Part shown: positions 56,408 through 64,000 of the stretch, one piece after another | Layout of the letters: each line of letters starts with the position of its first letter | Numbering within the stretch: position 1 is the stretch's first letter | Assembly (NCBI GenBank): GCA_963769745.1 | Contig: CAVYNB010000019.1 | Span: forward strand, 1 to 64,000 | Direction: 5' to 3' | From: JALORV01 sp963769745 | GTDB taxonomy: Bacteria; Pseudomonadota; Gammaproteobacteria; Burkholderiales; Burkholderiaceae_F | DNA length: 64,000 nucleotides | Notes under the pieces: model-generated | The model's database searches: none | The model's input: only the letters and a program-made list of their open reading frames with translations | Told to the model about the DNA's origin: nothing | Translations under genes and position numbers: made by a program

Positions 56408-57323
56408 ATGCAGACCTCAAGTCCCCAGGCTCCCCGGCAAACAACCGAATACCGAGGTCGTTTCGCACCTTCTCCGACCGGGCCGCTGCACGCGGGATCC
56501 CTGGTCGCGGCGCTGGCGAGCTGGCTGGATGCGCGGGCACACGGCGGCGCGTGGCTGGTGCGCATCGAGGACCTGGATCCACCGCGCGAAGTCCCCGGTG
56601 CGACGGCCGACATCGTTGCGACGCTGTCGGCGTTCGGCATGGACTCCGACGAGCCGGTCGCGTTGCAGAGCGAACGCGGCCGAGCTCTATGCAGACGCGT
56701 TCGGCCGCCTGCACGATCGCGGACTGATCTACGGCTGCGCATGCTCGCGCACGGAAGTCGAGCTGGCGGCCGCGCGGGAGGGCCGGTCGGCCGGTGTCTA
56801 TCCCGGCACCTGCCGTGGCGGTTCAGGCGGTCGTGAGATCCGCGCGTGGCGCTTCCGCGTGCCGGCAGGCCGGGTGGAGTTCGACGATCGCGCCGCGGGC
56901 CGCATCGGGCAGCACGTTGACCGGGACGTGGGCGACTTCGTCGTGCGGCGGGCGGACGGTCTGTGGGCGTACCAACTGGCCGTCGTGGTCGATGATGCCG
57001 CTCAGCGCATCACCGACATCGTGCGCGGCGCCGACCTGCTGGACAACACCCCACGCCAGATCGCCCTGCAGCGGGCACTTGAGCTGCCGACGCCGCGCTA
57101 CCTGCACGTGCCGCTGGTGGTCAACGAGCGCGGTGAAAAACTGTCGAAGCAGACAGGCGCGCACGCACTCGATCGGACCGAAGCCCTCGTTGAACTCGAA
57201 CGCGCCGCGCAACATCTCGGCTTGCCCCGCATCGGTGCCTCGACGATTGCGCACTTCCTGCGCAGCGCGACGGTGGCCTGGTCCGACCACTGGCACATCG
57301 GGCGCGATCTGCGTCGCGTCTAG
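56408..57323 (+). CDS. gluQ: Glutamyl-Q tRNA(Asp) synthetase, one frameshift
   Basis: The restored protein of about 304 residues attaches glutamate to the queuosine base at position 34 of tRNA-Asp. It is a truncated class I GluRS relative lacking the anticodon domain. It has the HIGH-like motif APSPTGPLHAGS, the KMSKS-like GEKLSKQTGAH and the zinc ligands in YGCACSRTE and GTCRGG. One extra G at 56678-56679 separates VALQSER from AELYADAFGRLHDRG. The start is the ATG at 56408. Confidence 0.9.
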
Positions 57324-57347
57324 CGCACCGCAGTTAGCGAACAGCAG

Positions 57348-58787
57348 TTAGCGCACCGCAGCGACCACGCTGGCCACGGCGGCCGTCAGTTGCTTTGCGT
57401 AGGGAATGTGCAGGAACTCGTTGGGTCCGTGCGCATTCGAGTGGGGTCCCAGCACGCCGGTGATCAGAAACTGGGCTTGCGGAAAACGCTCACCGAGCAT
57501 GTTCATGAACGGAATCGTTCCGCCCTCCCCGACCCAGGCCGCTTCCTTGCCATAAACACGACGCGATGCCTCGTCGAGCGTCCGCTTCAGCCACGGCGCG
57601 GTGACCGGCGCATTCCAGCCGGTGGCGCCCCAGTCCGGTGTGAAGCTGACTTTGGCGTTGTAGGGAGGAGCATCGGTCAGCGCACGCTGCATCGCCCACG
57701 TCGCCTTTTCGCCGTCGACAGTCGGCGGGATTCGCATGCTGAGCTTGAACGTCGTCTTGGGCCGCAGCACATTGCCCGCCGAATCGATCGCCGGGAATCC
57801 GGCAGCCCCGGTCACTGCGAGCGCGGGCCGCCAGGTGCGGTTGAGGATCGCCTCGACCGGATCGGTCGTCGTCGGCTGCGCGTGCGCGTGGCCGTCCGGA
57901 CCGTGCGTGCAGCCGACCCACGGGTACTCCTGCCATACCGAGTCGCCCAGGATCGCGCCCGCCGCCTGCGCCTGCTGCAGTCGCTCGCCCGGAATCTCGG
58001 CGTGCAGTTCGGGCAGCAGCACCCGTCCGGTGGCGGGATCATCGAGCCGGTTCAGCAGTTGCCGTGCAATGCGGAATGACGAGGGCACGATCCCACTGGC
58101 GTGCCCGGAATGCACGCCCTCCGACAGGATCTCCACCGTCAGCACGCCACCGACCAGTCCGCGCAGCGAGGTCGTGACCCACAGCTGCTCGTAACTGCGG
58201 CAACCCGAGTCGAGACCGACGACGAGCTGCACATCGCCAAAGCGTGGTGTCAGCAGTTCGAGGTAGTCGGGAAGATCGGGACTGCCGCTTTCCTCGCAGC
58301 TCTCGATGATGCCGACGCAGCGCGGCCGCGGCACACCCTGCGCGTCGATCGCGGCGATCGTCGTCAGGGCCGCGTAGATCGCATAGCCGTCGTCCGCACT
58401 GCCGCGCCCGTACAGCTTGCCATCCTCGATAACCGGCTTCCACGGGCCCAGGTCGTCGCGCCAGCCGGTCATCTCCGGTTGCTTGTCCAGGTGACCGTAG
58501 AAGAGCACCGTACGGTCGTTGCCCAGCCCGTGTGTGGCCGGCACGTCGAAGAGCAGGCACGGCGTCCTGCCCTCGATTGCCACCAGTTCGATCTTCAATC
58601 CCACGATGGCCTGCGCGCGACACCAGGCCTCGGCATCCTTGACCACTTGCTGCAGGTACCCATGGGCCGCCCAGCTGGCATCGAACGCCGGCGACTTGGC
58701 CGGCACGCGGACGTAGTCGACCAGGCGAGGGACCACGTCATGGTCCCACTTGTCGCCGATGAAGCGATTCAGGTCAGCCAGGTTCAT
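57348..58787 (-). CDS. M20-family dipeptidase/metallopeptidase
   Basis: This 479-residue cytoplasmic zinc peptidase shows the M20 metal-binding motifs: LFYGHLDKQPE (His, Asp), LYGRGSADDGYA (Asp), IESCEESGS (Glu-Glu) and, near the end, LGPHSNAHGPNE (His). It resembles the carnosinase-like (CNDP) branch that cleaves dipeptides. The start MNLADLNRFIGDKWDH is the best; 14 earlier codons lie upstream in frame. It has no evident link to the neighbouring cytochromes. Confidence 0.93.
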   Translation of the reverse strand: MNLADLNRFIGDKWDHDVVPRLVDYVRVPAKSPAFDASWAAHGYLQQVVKDAEAWCRAQAIVGLKIELVAIEGRTPCLLFDVPATHGLGNDRTVLFYGHLDKQPEMTGWRDDLGPWKPVIEDGKLYGRGSADDGYAIYAALTTIAAIDAQGVPRPRCVGIIESCEESGSPDLPDYLELLTPRFGDVQLVVGLDSGCRSYEQLWVTTSLRGLVGGVLTVEILSEGVHSGHASGIVPSSFRIARQLLNRLDDPATGRVLLPELHAEIPGERLQQAQAAGAILGDSVWQEYPWVGCTHGPDGHAHAQPTTTDPVEAILNRTWRPALAVTGAAGFPAIDSAGNVLRPKTTFKLSMRIPPTVDGEKATWAMQRALTDAPPYNAKVSFTPDWGATGWNAPVTAPWLKRTLDEASRRVYGKEAAWVGEGGTIPFMNMLGERFPQAQFLITGVLGPHSNAHGPNEFLHIPYAKQLTAAVASVVAAVR

Positions 58788-58839
58788 CGTCGGCCTCCGA
58801 GCTCTTGAAAGGTCCAGTGTATCGGCCATGCGCCCAAAG

Positions 58840-58862
58840 AAAACGGCCGCCGCAGCGGCCGT
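58840..58862 (-). terminator. Terminator of cytochrome operon
   Basis: On the minus strand ACGGCCGC and GCGGCCGT pair around a four-base loop and are followed by TTTT. It lies 34 bases after the octahaem cytochrome stop and ends the three-gene cytochrome unit. Confidence 0.75.
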
Positions 58863-58895
58863 AGTCCTGGCGAAAGGGCCTACTTCGAAAGTGCC

Positions 58896-60329
58896 CTACT
58901 TCGATGCCTTCGTCGGGGCGGCCTTCGCCGGCGCAGCCTTCGGAGCGGACTTGGCGGCCGGCTCCGCGGGCGGCGCTGCCTGCGGCGACTTGTACTCGAC
59001 GTTCAGGTTGACTGCCGGCCAGCTGCGGCCGTGACAGGCCGGGTTGGAGCAGAAGCCACCGCCTTCGCGCCCGAACTCGATCTTGCCGTGGCACATCGTG
59101 CAGGTGTCGTCGAGCTTGATGCGGTGATCGTGCATGAAGTTGGGTTCGCTATGGCTGGCTGGCGGCGTCAGGCCCGCCGATACCGTCGACGGCACGGAAC
59201 CCTTGCCGCTTTCGAGCGTGACCTGCGGCAGGTCGTGACAGAGCGTGCACTGCAGCCGGATCGACTCGCCCTTCTCATTCAGGTGCTTGCCATCGTGGCA
59301 GCGGAAGCAGCCGGGATTGTCGAGGTGGCCTGTGTGGGTCGGGAAGGATTTCCAGGTGATGCCCTTGGCCTCGAACGACGTGTTGAGCAGGATATTGCGC
59401 ATCTCGGCGCCGAACTGCTTGTCCTTCGCCTGGTGATCGGGCTTGACGGCGGCTTTCGCCGTGGACGCCGCGATCAGTTCGTCGATCTTTGTCTCGCGTT
59501 CCTTGCGCGGCCCGCTGAGGTCGCCGGCCGCCGTGATCAGCGCCTCGGCGCGCGCCTTGGCGTTCGGCAGGCTGCGATCGATCCGGCCCGCGGACAGGGC
59601 TTCATCGACCGCGCGCGACGGATTCAGGAAGGGATGCCCGACCGAGTTGTGGCAGTCGTAGCACTCCATGCGGCGCGGCTCGGCCTTCGCCAGTTGGTCC
59701 GCCGGGATCTTGGAGGTCGGATCGACATAGGTGGTGACTTTCCCGTCCTTGGTCTTGACCTGCACCCACGGGATCTCGCGCTGCTGCGCCACCGGCGTCT
59801 TGAACAGGACCTCGTTTTCGATGTGCCAGTGGATGCCCTTGGCGTCCTTCTCGCGCAGCACGCCGTATCCCGTGTGCAGCGTCAGGCGCGTGGTCTCTTC
59901 GCTGCTCTTCTCATCGGTTGCGTAGCGCTTCTTCAGCGCGACGCTGTCGTGGTGCTCGGCCGACGGCCAGTGGCAGGCCTCGCAGTTGTCGCGCGACGGC
60001 CGCAGGGTATGCGAGGCGACCGGCCGTTCGTAGCCGACGATCATGCCCCAGAGCTCGTTGATGTGCGTCGGCTTCAACGCCATCAGGTGCAGGGTCGACA
60101 TGCGACCCATGTGGCATTCGACGCAATTCACGCGCGCGTGCACCGACTGCTTGTGGATGATCGACTCTTCCGGGTGCACCTGGTGGCAGACATTGGCGCA
60201 GAACGCGTCGCTGTTGGAGTACTCCCAACCGACGATGCCGACCGCACCGATCACCGCCAGGCCGATGCCGGCTGCCACCAGCGTGCCGATGGCTCCCATC
60301 ATGGTCTTGCGACCGAAGTGCATCTTCAT
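58896..60329 (-). CDS. NapC/NirT-type octahaem cytochrome c
   Basis: This 477-residue protein has one N-terminal membrane anchor (residues 12-35) and eight putative haem sites: CANVCH (C44-H49), CVECH, CEACH, CYDCH, CFRCH, CTLCH, CTMCH and CSNPACH. The first has three residues between the cysteines and the last has four, so two are non-canonical. The first third is NapC/NrfH-like (quinol oxidation); the rest extends far beyond the usual four haems. An Ala-Lys-Pro-rich tail follows. It lies downstream of a b-type cytochrome and an 11-haem cytochrome, in one operon. A membrane quinol-to-periplasm electron route is likely, but the terminal partner is unknown. Confidence 0.9.
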   Translation of the reverse strand: MKMHFGRKTMMGAIGTLVAAGIGLAVIGAVGIVGWEYSNSDAFCANVCHQVHPEESIIHKQSVHARVNCVECHMGRMSTLHLMALKPTHINELWGMIVGYERPVASHTLRPSRDNCEACHWPSAEHHDSVALKKRYATDEKSSEETTRLTLHTGYGVLREKDAKGIHWHIENEVLFKTPVAQQREIPWVQVKTKDGKVTTYVDPTSKIPADQLAKAEPRRMECYDCHNSVGHPFLNPSRAVDEALSAGRIDRSLPNAKARAEALITAAGDLSGPRKERETKIDELIAASTAKAAVKPDHQAKDKQFGAEMRNILLNTSFEAKGITWKSFPTHTGHLDNPGCFRCHDGKHLNEKGESIRLQCTLCHDLPQVTLESGKGSVPSTVSAGLTPPASHSEPNFMHDHRIKLDDTCTMCHGKIEFGREGGGFCSNPACHGRSWPAVNLNVEYKSPQAAPPAEPAAKSAPKAAPAKAAPTKASK

Positions 60330-60402
60330 GTCCTTTCGCCCTCCTGGTTAAGCCACGGGCCCCGTCACCCCCGGACGGAGCCCGCGTCACTCCGATGCTA
60401 CT

Positions 60403-61263
60403 TCAGACCAGCGCGCTGTAGATGATGATCAGGATCGTCAGCACCCCCAGTATCAGGCCGACGCTGCCCAGGATCCGGCTGAACAGGATCGATTGCGACG
60501 ACGGCGCAGGCACTTCAAGCGCCTTCAACCCGCCCTGCTGCACGAGCCGCTCGAACTCGATCGAACGCTCGTCCTTGAGTTCATGCTCCGGCAGGCGGCC
60601 GGTGAAGATCACCAGGTCCATCGGGAACTTCTCGGGGCGCAGATGGCCGTTGAAGAAGTGGATCGTGAAGATGAAGCCCACGGCGAGCAGGGCTTCCTCG
60701 CCATGCACGATCGTCGCGACATTGAAGACCCAGCCGGGCAGGAACATCGAAAAGAAGGTCGGAAACCACAGCATGAATCCCGAGCCACCGATGATGAACA
60801 TGCCCCAGAAGACCGCCCAGTAGTCGAACTTCTCCCAGTAGGTGTAGCGATCGAACTGCGGCCTCGGTCCCTTGCCGAAGAACCACTTGAACATGCCGAC
60901 GATGTCCTGGCCGTCCTTCAGGTTCGGCACCATCGTGTTCGATCCCCAGAAGTACGAGAGCCAGTCTTCGGCCAGGAACGCACGCAAGAAAACGCGAAGG
61001 ACGTGACCGACGAACACCACGGTCATGATCCCGCCGCAGATGCGGTGGATCAGCGCCGCTCCCTGGTAGCCGCCGAGCAGGTTCACCAGCGTGGTGGCCC
61101 AGTCATGATCGGCAAACAGCAGTGGCACTCCGGTGATCGCACAACCGATGAAGGTCAGCATCAGAAAAGCGTGCATCACACGCTCGGTCGGCCCGAAGCG
61201 CCGGTAGTAACGCCCCGGGGCCGCTCCCATTGCACGGGCGGGGGTCATCGTGGTGGCAGACAT
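60403..61263 (-). CDS. Membrane b-type cytochrome (cytochrome b561-like)
   Basis: This 286-residue inner-membrane protein has four or five segments with well-placed histidines (ERVMHAFLM, AALIHRICGG, VFVGHVLRV, ATIVHGEEA and FTIHFFNGHL) that suit two haems b. It resembles the b-subunits of formate dehydrogenase, thiosulfate reductase or hydrogenase. The start is the ATG at 61263, 13 bases after the 11-haem gene. Together with the flanking multihaem cytochromes it should take electrons between the quinone pool and periplasmic haems. Confidence 0.87.
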   Translation of the reverse strand: MSATTMTPARAMGAAPGRYYRRFGPTERVMHAFLMLTFIGCAITGVPLLFADHDWATTLVNLLGGYQGAALIHRICGGIMTVVFVGHVLRVFLRAFLAEDWLSYFWGSNTMVPNLKDGQDIVGMFKWFFGKGPRPQFDRYTYWEKFDYWAVFWGMFIIGGSGFMLWFPTFFSMFLPGWVFNVATIVHGEEALLAVGFIFTIHFFNGHLRPEKFPMDLVIFTGRLPEHELKDERSIEFERLVQQGGLKALEVPAPSSQSILFSRILGSVGLILGVLTILIIIYSALV

Positions 61264-61276
61264 GGTTCCGTCCTCG

Positions 61277-62530
61277 TCAGTGGCCGTTGCGTCCGCCGCG
61301 GCCGCTGCGGACATCCTTCAGCGAACGCATCAGCCACAGCAGCGTGTGAATTCCGAAGAAACCAAACACGCCGGCAAGCAGCAACTGCATGAACAGACGC
61401 GTGTAGTACAGAATCGGATCGCCCTGCCGGTCATGCGGATTGCCGTGTGGCTTGTACGCCGCGAAGTTGGCGTTGGCGCCCGGGTGGCAGGTACGGCACG
61501 TCGTGACGCGATTCTCCGGCGAGATCATCGATTTCGAATTCGAGGCCGGCAGCACTTCGTGCGCGCCATGGCAGCTGTTGCAGGTGGCCATGCGGGCGAA
61601 GCCGCCGAGTTGCGTCACCTGGCCGTGGTAGGTGTCGCGGTAGGTCTTGATGAAGTCCTGGTGGCAGTTGCCGCATTCCTTGATGACTTCGACCTGCCAT
61701 TTTCCGATGCCGTGCTGCTGGATCTGGTGCGCGCTGTGGCAATCGATGCAGGTCGGTGCCGCCGAATTTCCCGCCTGCCGCAACTGGCCGTGCTGGCTGC
61801 CGCTGAATCGGCTGTAGACCTGCTGGTGGCAGCTGCCGCACATCAGCGCGATGTGCTCCCGGTTCACGCGGCTGGCCGGATCGTTCTTGCTGAGAATCTT
61901 GTGCGAGCCATGGCACCCGGTGCAGGTCGGCGCTTTCGCGGCCCCGGCCCCCTTGCCATTGGTCTTCTGGCCGTGAATGCTGTCGTGGTACTGGCTGACG
62001 ATGTTGCCGCCGGGCAGTTTCGCCTTCTCGATCAGGGCTTCGTTGCCATGACAGGAAGCGCAGGTGCTCTCGACCCGGGCAACGTGGGTGCGCGAAGCGG
62101 GTTCGCTCGACTTCTGGATGTCGTGGTTGCCGTGACAGTTGCTGCAGGTGGCGGCGACCATGTTGCCGCCCGCGCGGGCCTTGGCGTGAGCGGTCGACAG
62201 ATACTCCTTGACCGCCGCCTCGTGGCACGAACCGCAGTTGGCCGGCTTGAGCTTTGGTTCATGCGGCAGCTTCTCCGCCGAAACGTCGCTGTGGCAGTCG
62301 GTGCACTTGAAGTTCATCTGGCCGTGCACCGAACCGGCGAAGGCCTTCGCATCGACCCCGATCGACTTGCCGGCGGCGTTCTTGGCCCCGGCATCACCGT
62401 GGCACATCAGGCAGGCATCGTTCGGGGCTGGAGCCGCGTCGGCGGCCATGGCCGGCGCCGACAACGAAAACAGGACGGTCGCCAGGGCGACCAGGGCCGG
62501 CCAATGCCGGGGACTCCTCAGGGCTTGCAT
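61277..62530 (-). CDS. Undecahaem periplasmic cytochrome c with C-terminal anchor
   Basis: This 417-residue secreted protein has a signal peptide (cleavage near residue 30, APAMAAD) and eleven CXXCH sites: CLMCH (C40), CTDCH, CGSCH, CSNCH, CASCH, CTGCH, CGSCH, CIDCH, CGNCH, CNSCH and CRTCH. A single C-terminal membrane helix (about 375-400) anchors it. Numerous extra His residues (SVHGQ, HGNHD, YHDSIHG, YHGQ) could be sixth ligands. It is the first gene of the operon; the b-type cytochrome follows after 13 bases. No exact match to a named complex is claimed; Cbc-type quinol oxidoreductases of metal reducers are a comparable design. Confidence 0.9.
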   Translation of the reverse strand: MQALRSPRHWPALVALATVLFSLSAPAMAADAAPAPNDACLMCHGDAGAKNAAGKSIGVDAKAFAGSVHGQMNFKCTDCHSDVSAEKLPHEPKLKPANCGSCHEAAVKEYLSTAHAKARAGGNMVAATCSNCHGNHDIQKSSEPASRTHVARVESTCASCHGNEALIEKAKLPGGNIVSQYHDSIHGQKTNGKGAGAAKAPTCTGCHGSHKILSKNDPASRVNREHIALMCGSCHQQVYSRFSGSQHGQLRQAGNSAAPTCIDCHSAHQIQQHGIGKWQVEVIKECGNCHQDFIKTYRDTYHGQVTQLGGFARMATCNSCHGAHEVLPASNSKSMISPENRVTTCRTCHPGANANFAAYKPHGNPHDRQGDPILYYTRLFMQLLLAGVFGFFGIHTLLWLMRSLKDVRSGRGGRNGH

Positions 62531-62603
62531 GGTGGGGCTCCGCGTGCCAGAGCACGCCGCTTGGAAAGCGCAGGCAGTGTTGCATCGCGGCCCTCGCCCA
62601 CCG

Positions 62604-62617
62604 TTGACCCGTGTCAA
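62604..62617 (-). promoter_or_regulatory. FNR/CRP-family-like box upstream of cytochrome operon
   Basis: TTGACCCGTGTCAA is a perfect palindrome with the TTGAY-N4-RTCAA layout of FNR/ANR/DNR sites (consensus TTGAT-N4-ATCAA). Its centre is about 80 bases before the 11-haem cytochrome ATG. The rest of the 329-base gap (62531-62859) holds no gene I can support. A site in this position would fit oxygen- or nitric-oxide-responsive activation, but no -10 box at 41.5-base spacing stands out. Confidence 0.5.
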
Positions 62618-62859
62618 GCCGCGCCCGAGGATCGCCGGCGCGAGGGACGAAACCTCGAAATCATCAACAAGCTGCCCGACTTCGTACGGTCAGGCCCGAC
62701 AACGGCGTGCGCCGCGTCCATTGCGCAGGGTCAATCGCAGGCACAGAAGCATCGCTAGTCTGGCGGCGTCAGCTGAAGATCCGGTCATGCACCGCGACCT
62801 CACTTTCCCGTGGGTCGCGATACAGTGCGCAGCCCGTTTCAACTCTCGAGGGAGACACG

Positions 62860-63366
62860 ATGCGATCCGTCACGATCAAGACTGCCGGCCTGTTGTTCGC
62901 GTGCGCGCTGAGCGCCACTCCGGCAATTGCCCAATCGGGCACCTATCAGGTCAAGCAGATGACACCCGAAGCCGCGGCCAAGGCCGTGCGCGCGGCACTT
63001 GATGACTGCCGCAAGCGCGGCTATCAGGTGGCGGTGGCGGTGGTCGATCGCGCCGGGGTTGCGCAGGCGCTGATGCGCGACCGGTTTGCCGGACCGCACA
63101 CGGTCCAGACCGCGATCAACAAGGGCTACACCGCGGTCAGTTTCCGCACCGACACCCTCGAATTCGCAAAGCTGACGCAGTCGGGCGCCGCGAGTTCCGG
63201 TGTACGTTCGATCGCCAATGTCGTCGCCGTCGGCGGTGGCGTGAACATCGCCTCGGGTGGAACCAACGTCGGCGCGATCGGCGTGTCGGGCGCACCGACC
63301 GGTGAGGCCGACGACGCCTGTGCCAAGGCCGGCATCGCCGCCATCAAGGACGAACTCGAGTTCTAG
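62860..63366 (+). CDS. GlcG/HbpS-family protein (DUF336), secreted
   Basis: This 168-residue protein has a signal peptide (residues 1-24, ending AIAQS) and a GlcG/HbpS domain with RGYQVAVAVVDRAGVAQALM, HTVQTAINKGYTAVSFRT and IGVSGAPTGEADDACAKAGI. Family members bind haem or act as accessory proteins; periplasmic location is inferred. GGGAGA precedes the ATG. It lies divergent to the cytochrome operon, so a haem-related role is possible but not shown. Confidence 0.88.
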   Translation: MRSVTIKTAGLLFACALSATPAIAQSGTYQVKQMTPEAAAKAVRAALDDCRKRGYQVAVAVVDRAGVAQALMRDRFAGPHTVQTAINKGYTAVSFRTDTLEFAKLTQSGAASSGVRSIANVVAVGGGVNIASGGTNVGAIGVSGAPTGEADDACAKAGIAAIKDELEF

Positions 63367-63386
63367 CTCCGCCTCCCGCGGTGCCA

Positions 63387-63410
63387 CGGCCCGCGTAGCA
63401 TCGCGGGCCG
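63387..63410 (+). promoter_or_regulatory. Stem-loop abutting the next start codon
   Basis: CGGCCCGCG at 63387-63395 pairs perfectly with CGCGGGCCG at 63402-63410 around a six-base loop, and the ATG of the EamA gene is the very next base. It would cover any ribosome binding site, so it may limit translation or act as a terminator for the gene upstream. Confidence 0.45.
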
Positions 63411-64000
63411 ATGACCCGACGCATTTCAGCTTCCACGGCGGCGCTGCTCCTCGCCCCGCCGCTCTTCTGGGCCGGCAACGCGGTCGTCGCGCGTGCCCTG
63501 GTCGGCGACTTTCCGCCACTCGCACTGTCATTCGCGCGCTGGGCGCTGGCCCTGCTGCTCGTGCTGCCGTTCGCATTGCGCGGACTGCACGCCGCCTGGC
63601 CGCAGCTGCGCGGACAGTGGCGACTCATGTTCGCACTCAGCGCCCTTGGCGTCGCTTGCTACAACTCCCTGCAATACCTCGCGCTGCAGACGTCGACCGC
63701 GGTCAACGCGACGCTGATCGGTGCCTCGGCACCGGTACTCACGCTGATAGTCGGAGCCGCGCTCTTCGCGACACCGGTCCTGCGTCGGCAATGGCTGGGC
63801 GCTGCGCTGTCGTTGCTGGGCGTACTGCTGGTCATCGCGCGCGGTGATGCCCTGAATCTCGCGCGACTGCAACTGGATCGGGGCGATCTGATCATGCTCG
63901 TCGCCACTCTGACGTGGAGCCTGTACACGTGGCTCTTGCGGACGCGACGGCCGACCGTGCCCGCGACGGCCTTTCTCGCGCTGCAGATCGCGCTGGGCGC
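63411..64000 (+). CDS. EamA/DMT-family transporter, cut by window end
   Basis: Only the first 196 residues are visible. They show five to six membrane segments and the first EamA repeat (LLLAPPLFWAGNAVVARALV, SLQYLALQTSTAVNATLIG and PVLTLIVGAALF). This is the drug/metabolite transporter superfamily, with substrate unknown. It is not closely similar to the other EamA protein at 24224. The ATG is directly preceded by a stem-loop and lacks a clear Shine-Dalgarno sequence. Confidence 0.88.
   Translation, partial: MTRRISASTAALLLAPPLFWAGNAVVARALVGDFPPLALSFARWALALLLVLPFALRGLHAAWPQLRGQWRLMFALSALGVACYNSLQYLALQTSTAVNATLIGASAPVLTLIVGAALFATPVLRRQWLGAALSLLGVLLVIARGDALNLARLQLDRGDLIMLVATLTWSLYTWLLRTRRPTVPATAFLALQIALG

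Overview
The window is GC-rich chromosomal DNA from a betaproteobacterium (Burkholderiales-like; no finer placement can be made from the sequence alone). The order ftsK-lolA-rarA-serS next to trxB, the glnB-nadE pair, the hemCDXY block beside ppc, an AlgZ/AlgR-type pair and argH, and DarP next to PmbA all fit that class. There are no phage genes, transposases or CRISPR arrays.

Layout. (1) 1-1970: three tandem tiny genes on the minus strand encode 41-44 residue peptides ending in an identical GGGVAYVLI tail after a double-glycine-type leader; a TPR protein is encoded divergently. This is the most unusual locus here. (2) 2104-7828: a tRNA-Ser(GGA), then a leftward acetate module: acetyl-CoA synthetase, a small membrane protein, a TPR protein, a DUF4212 subunit and a large sodium/solute symporter. 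(3) 8288-15085: a rearranged tRNA-Ser(CGA) locus beside serS, then rarA, an FKBP isomerase, lolA and ftsK. (4) 15254-18352: two LytS-type kinases, the second apparently a pseudokinase, and a LytTR regulator, lying between ftsK and trxB. (5) 18613-34833: trxB, Smr protein, TRIC-like channel, glnB, nadE, FemAB-like protein, EamA exporter, K+ channel, ppa, aldehyde dehydrogenase, SDR, K+/H+ antiporter and hemYXDC. (6) 34948-45122: ppc, a nested inverted-repeat intergenic block, an AlgZ/AlgR-like pair, argH and a TRAP transporter. (7) 45272-57323: pmbA, darP, mog, an esterase, a DoxX/pirin/LysR group, two tandem PAS-GGDEF cyclases and gluQ. (8) 57348-64000: an M20 peptidase, a three-gene membrane electron-transfer module (11-haem cytochrome, b-type cytochrome, 8-haem NapC/NirT-type cytochrome) with an FNR-like box upstream, a GlcG-like protein, and an EamA transporter cut by the window end.

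How the genes work together. Acetate uptake and activation are co-transcribed. The haem genes hemC, hemD, hemX and hemY form one run. The multihaem module looks like a quinol-linked anaerobic or extracellular electron route. Signalling genes are frequent: three LytS-type kinases, two LytTR regulators, two diguanylate cyclases, one LysR regulator and one PII protein.

Caution. Eleven breaks in otherwise intact genes are each repaired by removing a single inserted base. None needs a deletion repaired. They are more likely assembly or base-calling errors than real pseudogenes, and coordinates for those genes span the restored reading frame.
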